Source: CAIWHR01 sp963786625 (GTDB lineage Bacteria; Pseudomonadota; Gammaproteobacteria; Burkholderiales; Casimicrobiaceae). Taken from it: a DNA stretch of 64,000 bases. The stretch spans positions 62,001-126,000 of the forward strand of contig CAWAZS010000001.1 in NCBI GenBank assembly GCA_963786625.1, given 5' to 3'. A model generated the notes under the pieces. It made no database searches and was not told where the DNA came from. It worked only from the letters and a program-made list of their open reading frames with translations. This document shows positions 58,771 to 64,000 of the stretch, one piece after another (the stretch's first letter is position 1; every line of letters starts with the position of its first letter). The translations under genes were made by a program, and so were the position numbers.

Positions 58771-59247
58771 TTGCTGCGCGCCGTCGCTTCGGTAATTGTG
58801 CTGTTTGCATTCTGGGTGGTGTTGTCCGGCTATTACACGCCGTTTCTTCTTGGCGCAGGGATTGCCTCGGCGGTTGCGGTCGTGTGGTTCGCGCGGCGCA
58901 TGAACGTCGTGGATCAGGAAAGCCTTCCGGCGCACCTCGCTCACCGCGCGCTCTGGTACTGGCCATGGTTGATGGGCGAGATCGCCAAGTCGGCGTGGGA
59001 CGTCACGAAGCTCATCGTGCACCCGCGTCTCCCGATCGAACCCTCGCTCGTGCGGTTCCGGCCGAGTCAGCGGACGCATGTCGGACTGTGCAGCCATGCG
59101 AACTCCATCACGCTCACGCCCGGCACCATCACGGTGGACGTGAGCGCCGACGAGATCCTGGTGCATGCGCTGACGGCCGCGGGCGCGGAGGGCGTGTTGA
59201 GCGGCGCCATGGATCGGCAGGTCTCCCGCTTCGAGGGGCCGGTCTGA
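58771..59247 (+). CDS. mnhE: Na+/H+ antiporter subunit E (MnhE/MrpE)
   Basis: 158 residues from TTG 58771 with a strong RBS (GGGGGAGG). Two or three N-terminal helices (IVLFAFWVVLSGYYTPFLLGAGIASAV, first helix shown in part) and the conserved soluble part GLCSHANSITLTPGTITVDVS and HALTAAGAEGVLSG. MrpE is needed for a stable Mrp complex. Its stop overlaps the next ATG (TGATG). First gene of the operon. Confidence 0.92.
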   Translation: MLRAVASVIVLFAFWVVLSGYYTPFLLGAGIASAVAVVWFARRMNVVDQESLPAHLAHRALWYWPWLMGEIAKSAWDVTKLIVHPRLPIEPSLVRFRPSQRTHVGLCSHANSITLTPGTITVDVSADEILVHALTAAGAEGVLSGAMDRQVSRFEGPV

Positions 59248-59531
59248 TGTTCGCCGCCGCCGCCGTCGCGCTGCTGGTCACGATTGCCCTCGCGGTCGTA
59301 CGGGCCGTGCTCGGACCGACGGTGTTCGATCGCGCGCAGGCGGCCAACACCGTCGGCACCGGAGCCGTGCTGCTGCTCGCGGTCATGGGCTTTCTCACGG
59401 GCCGTCCGGATTTTCTCGACCTCTCGATCACCTACGGCCTGCTCAACCTCGTCGGCACGATCGCCGTGCTCAAGTTCTTCCGGTACGGTGATCTCGGCGA
59501 CGAGGGCGACGACGAGAGGGGCGCGTCGTGA
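59247..59531 (+). CDS. mnhF: Na+/H+ antiporter subunit F (MnhF/MrpF)
   Basis: 94 residues, ATG 59247 overlapping the mnhE stop. Three membrane helices; MrpF pattern LGPTVFDRAQAANTVGTGAV and RPDFLDLSITYGLLNLVGTIAVL. A short acidic tail (GDLGDEGDDERGAS) follows. The subunit is a small membrane component of the Mrp complex. Confidence 0.92.
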   Translation: MFAAAAVALLVTIALAVVRAVLGPTVFDRAQAANTVGTGAVLLLAVMGFLTGRPDFLDLSITYGLLNLVGTIAVLKFFRYGDLGDEGDDERGAS

Positions 59532-59857
59532 GCGCCGCGTTGACCGTGGCGAGCTGGGCATTTCTCGTTGCCGGCGGAGCGTTCTGCGTGATCGGAGCGG
59601 TCGGCCTGCTGCGCATGCCCGACTTCTACACCCGCGTGCACGCGGCGAGCATCACGGATACGATCGGGTTCGGGCTGCTTCTTCTCGGCATGATGCTGCA
59701 GGCGGGCTTGTCGCTCGTCACGGCGAAGCTCGCGATCATCGGCCTGCTGATCTTCTTCGTCAGTCCCGCGGCAACGCATGCCCTCGTGAAGGCGGGGATG
59801 ACGCGCGGCGTGAAGCCCCTGCTCGGCCCGCGACGGAGGGCGCCATCGAAGCCCTGA
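59528..59857 (+). CDS. mnhG: Na+/H+ antiporter subunit G (MnhG/MrpG)
   Basis: 109 residues, GTG 59528 overlapping the mnhF stop (GTGA). Three helices with the MrpG motif GAVGLLRMPDFYTRVHAASI and IFFVSPAATHALVKAGMTRG. Intact. In Mrp complexes of other bacteria it contributes to ion translocation. Confidence 0.92.
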   Translation: MSAALTVASWAFLVAGGAFCVIGAVGLLRMPDFYTRVHAASITDTIGFGLLLLGMMLQAGLSLVTAKLAIIGLLIFFVSPAATHALVKAGMTRGVKPLLGPRRRAPSKP

Positions 59858-60396
59858 TCGTCAATGCGCTGCTCGCGCTGATGGCAGTGGTCGCGCTGGC
59901 CATCGTCGTGCAACGCAACCTCTTTGCCGTCGTCGTGCTCGGCGGCGCGTACAGCTTTCTGATGGCGACCGTGCTGGTCGCCCTCGATGCCGTCGACGTC
60001 GCGATGACCGAGGCGTCGGTCGGGGCCGGCATTTCCACCGTGCTGTTGCTCGCGGCGCTGCACCTCTGCGGCGGACAGGAGGCGAAGCCCTTCCGGCGCC
60101 CGGCGCTGCCGCTGGTGGCGGCGGTCGTCATCGGCGGTCTGCTCGTGTACGGAACATTCGGGCTTCCCGCATTTTCCGACCCGGAGGCGCCGATCCATCG
60201 GCACGTCGTGCCACGCTACGTCAACGACGCGATCCGCGAAACCGGGGTGCCGAACGTCGTGACGGCTGTCCTGGCGAGCTATCGCGGCTACGATACGCTG
60301 GGCGAGACGACTGTCGTCTTCACGGCGGGGGTGGGGGTCGTGACTCTGTTGCGCCGGCGCAGGAAGCGCGGCGACGGTCAGGAGGCACCGCGATGA
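59845..60396 (+). CDS. DUF4040 (MbhD-like) subunit of the Mrp complex; start uncertain
   Basis: Reading frame to the TGA before 60396 with several helices: the DUF4040/MbhD signature VALDAVDVAMTEASVGAGIST and a second half (LPLVAAVVIGGLLVYGTFGLP, part). The frame opens inside mnhG; the first in-frame ATG is 59881, but that trims the first helix. A good RBS (GGAGGG) sits 5-6 bases before an ATC at 59845, which would give the expected N-terminus IEALIVNALLALM. Either an unusual ATC start or a base error in ATG is implied. In other bacteria this domain forms the N-terminal part of MrpA/B-like subunits. Confidence 0.8.
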   Translation: MEALIVNALLALMAVVALAIVVQRNLFAVVVLGGAYSFLMATVLVALDAVDVAMTEASVGAGISTVLLLAALHLCGGQEAKPFRRPALPLVAAVVIGGLLVYGTFGLPAFSDPEAPIHRHVVPRYVNDAIRETGVPNVVTAVLASYRGYDTLGETTVVFTAGVGVVTLLRRRRKRGDGQEAPR

Positions 60397-60821
60397 AGCA
60401 CTATCTGGTGCTGCGCGTCGTCGCGAAGCTCATGATCCCGTTCATGCTGCTGTTCGCGCTGTATGTGCAGTTTCACGGCGACTACGGTCCGGGCGGCGGG
60501 TTTCAGGCAGGCGTGATCGTCGCCGCGACGATCATCTTCTACGCCATCATCTTCGGACTCCCGACGGCGAGAAAAGTCGTTCCGAGCACCGTGCTCGAGG
60601 TCATGATGGCCGCAGGCGTGCTGATCTACGCGGGTGTCGGCGTCGCCGGGCTGCTTCTCGGCGGAAACTATCTCGACTACTTCGTTCTCGACCGCGATCC
60701 GGTGCATGGGCAGGAGCGCGGCATCTTCTGGGTCGAGGCGGGCGTCGCGATCACCGTTTCCGGCGTCATGCTCAAGATCTTCTACATGTTCGCGGGCCGC
60801 CGCCGCGACGACGACGAGTGA
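60393..60821 (+). CDS. mnhB: Na+/H+ antiporter subunit B (MnhB/MrpB)
   Basis: 142 residues, ATG 60393 overlapping the previous stop. Four helices; MnhB motif YVQFHGDYGPGGGFQAGVIVA and EAGVAITVSGVMLKIFYMF. Intact, in-line with the DUF4040 gene. The stop overlaps the mnhC start. Confidence 0.93.
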   Translation: MKHYLVLRVVAKLMIPFMLLFALYVQFHGDYGPGGGFQAGVIVAATIIFYAIIFGLPTARKVVPSTVLEVMMAAGVLIYAGVGVAGLLLGGNYLDYFVLDRDPVHGQERGIFWVEAGVAITVSGVMLKIFYMFAGRRRDDDE

Positions 60822-61192
60822 CTTTTCTCAGCCACTTCAGCTATTGGGTGACGATCTTCCTGCTGATTGCAGGACTCTACATCGTCATCGCGCGCGGCAA
60901 CCTGGTCAAGAAACTGATCGGGCTCTCCATCTTCCAGACGTCGGTGTATCTGCTCTATATCGCCCCCGGCAAGCTGATCGGCGGTACGGCGCCGATCGTC
61001 AGCGAGAAGTTCACCCTGTATTCGAATCCGTTGCCGCACGTGCTGATTCTCACGGCGATCGTCGTGGGCATAGCCACGCTGGCGCTCGGCCTGGCGTTGG
61101 TCGTGCGCATTCACGAGGCCTACGGCAGCATCGAGGAGGATGAGATCGTCGCGCTCGACGCGGCTGCCGCGCCGGAAGACGCAGCGGCGTGA
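60818..61192 (+). CDS. mnhC: Na+/H+ antiporter subunit C (MnhC/MrpC)
   Basis: 124 residues; starts with GTG at 60818 (MTFLSHFSYWVTIFLLI, GTG as Met) overlapping the mnhB stop. NuoK-like fold with three helices: GLYIVIARGNLVKKLIGLSIF and LPHVLILTAIVVGIATLALGL, then an acidic tail (EEDEIVALDAAAAPEDAAA). The membrane Glu of MrpC/NuoK is not clearly placed by eye. Confidence 0.92.
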   Translation: MTFLSHFSYWVTIFLLIAGLYIVIARGNLVKKLIGLSIFQTSVYLLYIAPGKLIGGTAPIVSEKFTLYSNPLPHVLILTAIVVGIATLALGLALVVRIHEAYGSIEEDEIVALDAAAAPEDAAA

Positions 61193-62670
61193 CGAGCCCT
61201 CACTTGCTGGTCCTCGAGGTGGTAGTGCCGCTGATCGCGGCGCCGCTCATCGTGCTGCTGCGCCGCAGCGGGATCGCCTGGATGATCGCGGCCGCGGCGA
61301 GCGCGTTCATGCTGGTCGGCGCGATCATGCTGTTCGCCGAGGTCCAGCGGCACGGCGTCGTGTCGTACGCCATCGGCAGCTGGCCCCCGCCCTGGGGGAT
61401 CGAGTACCGGCTCGACGCCGTCAACGCGTTTCTGCTGGTGCTGCTCGGCGCCGTCGCCGCGGTCATCGCGCCGTTCGCCTGGCGCAGCGTCGCCGCCGAG
61501 GTGCCGCGCGACCAGCACTACCTCTATTACGCCCTGTACTGTCTTTGCCTGGCCGGATTGGCCGGCATAACCGTCACCGGCGACGCATTCAACATCTTCG
61601 TCTTCCTGGAGGTCTCGTCCCTTTCGACCTACGTGCTCATCGCGTTCGGCTCGAACCGGCGCGCCCTGATGGCGTCCTACCAGTACCTGATCCTGGGCAC
61701 CGTCGGCGCGACTTTCTTCGTGATCGGGATCGGCTTGCTGTACCTGGAGACGGGCACCCTCAATCTCGGCGATCTCGCGGTCCGCCTCGTCGACGTGCGC
61801 GGCAAGCGCTCCGTCCTGGCGGCGCTCGCGTTCATCACGGTGGGGGTCTCGCTCAAGCTCGCGCTCTTTCCGCTGCACATGTGGCTGCCGAACGCGTATG
61901 CCTACGCGCCGTCTGCCGTATCCGCGCTGCTCGCCGCCGTCGCGACCAAGGTCTCGGTGTACGTGCTGCTCCGCTTCTACTTCTCCGTGTTCGGCGTCGG
62001 CGCCGTCTTCGGCGCGCTTCCCATGGCGGACCTGTTGCTGGTGCTCGCGGTCGCCGCGATGTTCGTGGCCTCCGCCGCCGCCATCTGGCAGGACAATCTC
62101 AAGCACATGCTGGCGTACTCGAGTCTGGGGCAGATCGGCTACATCACGTTCGGCATCGGCCTCGCCACGCCGACCGGGCTCACGGCGGGCATCGTGCACC
62201 TGTTCAACCACGGCATTACCAAGGGCGCGTTGTTCATGCTCGCCGGGTGCGTTGCGATGCGCCTGGGCAGCGTGCGCTTCGATCGCATGGCCGGCATCGG
62301 CAAGACGATGCCCTGGACCTGTGCCGGTATCGTGGTCGGCGGCTTGAGCCTCATCGGCGTTCCGGCGACGGCGGGATTCGTGAGCAAGTGGTACCTGGTG
62401 CTCGCGGCCATCGAGGCGACGGGATGGTGGATCGCGGTTCTGCCGGTCGCGAGCTCGCTGCTCGCGGTGGCCTATGTCTGGCGATTCGTCGAGATCGCGT
62501 ATTTTCGCGAGCCACCCGACGACGTCCGGGCATTGCGCGAGGCGCCGCTGCCGCTGCTCGTCCCGGCGTGGGTGCTGGTGGCCGCAGTGGTCTGGTTCGG
62601 CGTGGACAGCGCCTGGCCCGTCGCGGCCGCGTCGGGCGCCGCCGAAACGCTGTTCTGGGGACATCGATGA
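61189..62670 (+). CDS. mnhD: Na+/H+ antiporter subunit D (MnhD/MrpD)
   Basis: 493 residues; GTG 61189 (GTGA overlap with mnhC). About 14 helices, NuoN/NuoM-like: conserved Glu in FLEVSSLSTYVLIAFGS, Lys in SLKLALFPLHMWLPNAYAYAPSAVSALLAAVATKVSVYVL (seen as SLKLALFPLHMWLP and ATKVSVYVLLRFYF), HGITKGALFMLAG. These charged residues form the proton channel in related antiporters. Intact. The next gene is a second, related subunit. Confidence 0.93.
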   Translation: MTSPHLLVLEVVVPLIAAPLIVLLRRSGIAWMIAAAASAFMLVGAIMLFAEVQRHGVVSYAIGSWPPPWGIEYRLDAVNAFLLVLLGAVAAVIAPFAWRSVAAEVPRDQHYLYYALYCLCLAGLAGITVTGDAFNIFVFLEVSSLSTYVLIAFGSNRRALMASYQYLILGTVGATFFVIGIGLLYLETGTLNLGDLAVRLVDVRGKRSVLAALAFITVGVSLKLALFPLHMWLPNAYAYAPSAVSALLAAVATKVSVYVLLRFYFSVFGVGAVFGALPMADLLLVLAVAAMFVASAAAIWQDNLKHMLAYSSLGQIGYITFGIGLATPTGLTAGIVHLFNHGITKGALFMLAGCVAMRLGSVRFDRMAGIGKTMPWTCAGIVVGGLSLIGVPATAGFVSKWYLVLAAIEATGWWIAVLPVASSLLAVAYVWRFVEIAYFREPPDDVRALREAPLPLLVPAWVLVAAVVWFGVDSAWPVAAASGAAETLFWGHR

Positions 62671-64000
62671 GCGCGCAGGCCGCCATTCTCGCCGCGCTCG
62701 TCGTCCCGTTGTGCGGAGCATTGCTGATCGTTCTGGCGCAGCGCGCACCGAATGTCCGCGAGGGGGTGACGCTGGCGACCGCCGCGCTGCTGTTCCTGGT
62801 CGTGCTGTCGCTGTTGCCCGCGGTCCTCGCCGGGGAACGCCCGGCGCTGCGCCTCCTGGACCTGCTTCCGGGTATTCCTCTGGCGTTCGAGGTCGAGCCG
62901 CTGGGCATGCTGTTCGGGCTCGTGGCGTCCGGGCTGTGGATCGTCAACTCGATGTATTCGATCGGATACATGCGCGCGAACCGCGAAGCCGGCCAGACGC
63001 GCTTCTACGCGTGCTTCGCGCTCGCGCTCGCGGCGACCGTCGCGATCGCCTTTGCCGCCAATCTCGTCACGCTCTTCCTCGCCTACGAGATGCTGACGCT
63101 CGTCACTTACCCTCTCGTGACGCACCACGGGACCCCGGAGGCGACGCGCGCCGGTCGCGTCTATCTCGGCGTGCTGCTCGGCACCTCGATCCTGCTGCTG
63201 TTCGTCGCGATGGTCGCAACATGGCACGTCGCGGGCACACTGGACTTCCGGGTCGGCGGCATTCTCGGCGGGCGGCTCGACAACGCGGTCCAGGGCTGTC
63301 TGCTCGCCGCCTACATGTTCGGCATCGGGAAGGCCGCGCTGATGCCGGTGCATCGGTGGCTCCCGGCGGCGATGGTCGCGCCGACGCCGGTGAGTGCGCT
63401 GCTGCATGCGGTGGCGGTGGTCAAGGCCGGCGTCTTCACCGTCGTGAAGGTGATCGTCTACGTCTTCGGCATCGAGTCGCTGGCAGGACTGACGAGCGTG
63501 GACTGGCTGCCGACCGTGGCCGGCTTCACCATCGTCGCCGCGTCGATCGTGGCGCTGCGCGCCGACAACCTCAAGCGCCGTCTCGCCTACTCGACGGTGA
63601 GCCAGCTCTCCTACGTCGTCCTTGCCGCATCGCTGCTGGTGCCGCTGTCGATCGTCGGCGCGGCGCTCCATATCGCCGCGCACGCCGTGGCGAAGATCAC
63701 GCTGTTCTTCGCCGCTGGCGCGATCTACACGGCCGCGCACAAGACGGAGGTGAGCGAGCTCGACGGCATCGGACGCCGCATGCCGTGGACGATGGGCGCA
63801 TTTGCCGTCGGCGCGATCAGCATGATCGGACTGCCGCCGACGGCGGGCTTCGTGAGCAAATGGTTCATCCTGTCCGGAGCGATGGCCGTGGACAACCGCG
63901 TCGCGGTCGGCGTGATCGTCGTGAGCACGCTCCTCAATGCCGGCTACTTCCTCCCGATCGTCTACCGCGCGTTCTTCCGCGCCGGAGACGGAGGGCATGG
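62667..64000 (+). CDS. Second NuoL/N-like antiporter subunit (MnhD-type, 3' truncated by window)
   Basis: ATG 62667 overlaps the mnhD stop (ATGA); at least 444 codons, open to the window edge. NuoL/M/N-family: LFLAYEMLTLVTYPLV with the channel Glu, KAALMPVHRWLPAAMVAPTPVSALLHAVAVVKAGVF (seen as KAALMPVHRWLPAAMVAPTP) with conserved Lys, AHAVAKITLFFAAG. It is a paralogue of mnhD, not a copy. Two such subunits in one operon are found in the extended Mrp/MBH-type antiporters. The remainder of the operon (mrpA-like?) may lie beyond 64000. Confidence 0.9.
   Translation, partial: MSAQAAILAALVVPLCGALLIVLAQRAPNVREGVTLATAALLFLVVLSLLPAVLAGERPALRLLDLLPGIPLAFEVEPLGMLFGLVASGLWIVNSMYSIGYMRANREAGQTRFYACFALALAATVAIAFAANLVTLFLAYEMLTLVTYPLVTHHGTPEATRAGRVYLGVLLGTSILLLFVAMVATWHVAGTLDFRVGGILGGRLDNAVQGCLLAAYMFGIGKAALMPVHRWLPAAMVAPTPVSALLHAVAVVKAGVFTVVKVIVYVFGIESLAGLTSVDWLPTVAGFTIVAASIVALRADNLKRRLAYSTVSQLSYVVLAASLLVPLSIVGAALHIAAHAVAKITLFFAAGAIYTAAHKTEVSELDGIGRRMPWTMGAFAVGAISMIGLPPTAGFVSKWFILSGAMAVDNRVAVGVIVVSTLLNAGYFLPIVYRAFFRAGDGGH

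Noticed and set aside
62472..63998. A 508-codon minus-strand open frame at the right edge
   Set aside because: It lies opposite the second antiporter D-type subunit, whose plus-strand protein has clear conserved channel residues.

Overview
The window is about 64 kb of very GC-rich DNA with the gene content of a betaproteobacterium, probably Burkholderiales sensu lato. The evidence is an AceK isocitrate dehydrogenase kinase, a beta-type CobD/CbiB-family protein, the order orn / M48 protease / cytochrome c / pterin dehydratase / rsgA, plus YaeQ and a YheT-type hydrolase. No rRNA or tRNA gene, CRISPR array, phage or complete insertion sequence was seen. The species cannot be named from the sequence alone.

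Layout. 0-8 kb: ETF-ubiquinone oxidoreductase divergent from a membrane Fe-S oxidoreductase, a thioesterase, acetoacetyl-CoA synthetase and a CobD-like protein (acyl-CoA and ketone-body metabolism). 7.9-17.9 kb: a complete kdp potassium-uptake operon (small membrane ORFs, kdpF-A-B-C-D-E) on the minus strand, divergent from two tandem PtsN-like EIIA proteins; the intergenic region carries matching 11-bp-spaced direct repeats in front of both transcripts. 18-22 kb: housekeeping genes (rsgA, pterin dehydratase, cytochrome c, M48 protease, orn, Nudix). 22.3-29.7 kb: a TAXI-type TRAP transporter followed by a four-gene sodium-pumping biotin decarboxylase operon (mmdA-D-C-B type). 29.8-36 kb: drug/metabolite exporter, phosphoglucomutase/phosphomannomutase, YheT hydrolase, CYTH-CHAD protein and DAHP synthase. 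36-43.6 kb: PsiF, RlmI, an erythrin-VIT1 protein, aldo/keto reductase, S9 peptidase, DksA/TraR, KTSC and MsrA. 43.9-54.8 kb: peptide-binding protein, HIBADH-type dehydrogenase, MliC-like protein, AceK, zinc peptidase, esterase, SET protein, a large unknown protein, a tiny basic protein and an MBL-fold hydrolase. 54.8-55.2 kb: three tandem ~112-bp repeats. 55.2-58.6 kb: AEC transporter, RhlE, YaeQ and a YbcJ-like S4 protein. 58.7 kb to the end: a multisubunit Mrp-type Na+/H+ antiporter operon cut by the right edge.

Functional links. Three systems handle sodium: the Mmd-type decarboxylase should export Na+, the TAXI-TRAP carrier probably imports substrate with a cation, and Mrp exchanges Na+ for H+. 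Kdp with the linked EIIA pair suggests K+ uptake tied to the nitrogen-PTS phosphorylation state. These links are inferences from gene content and position.

Sequence quality. Many genes are interrupted by frameshifts that are nearly always single-base insertions: gene spans are longer than a multiple of three by exactly the number of breaks seen. The breaks hit essential-type genes, and both sides of each break remain well conserved, so I interpret them as consensus errors and annotate each such gene as one CDS across the breaks. 4.8-8.5 kb, 22.3-27.1 kb and 53.6-64 kb are clean; 36.9-42.2 kb and 47.1-48.5 kb are the worst.
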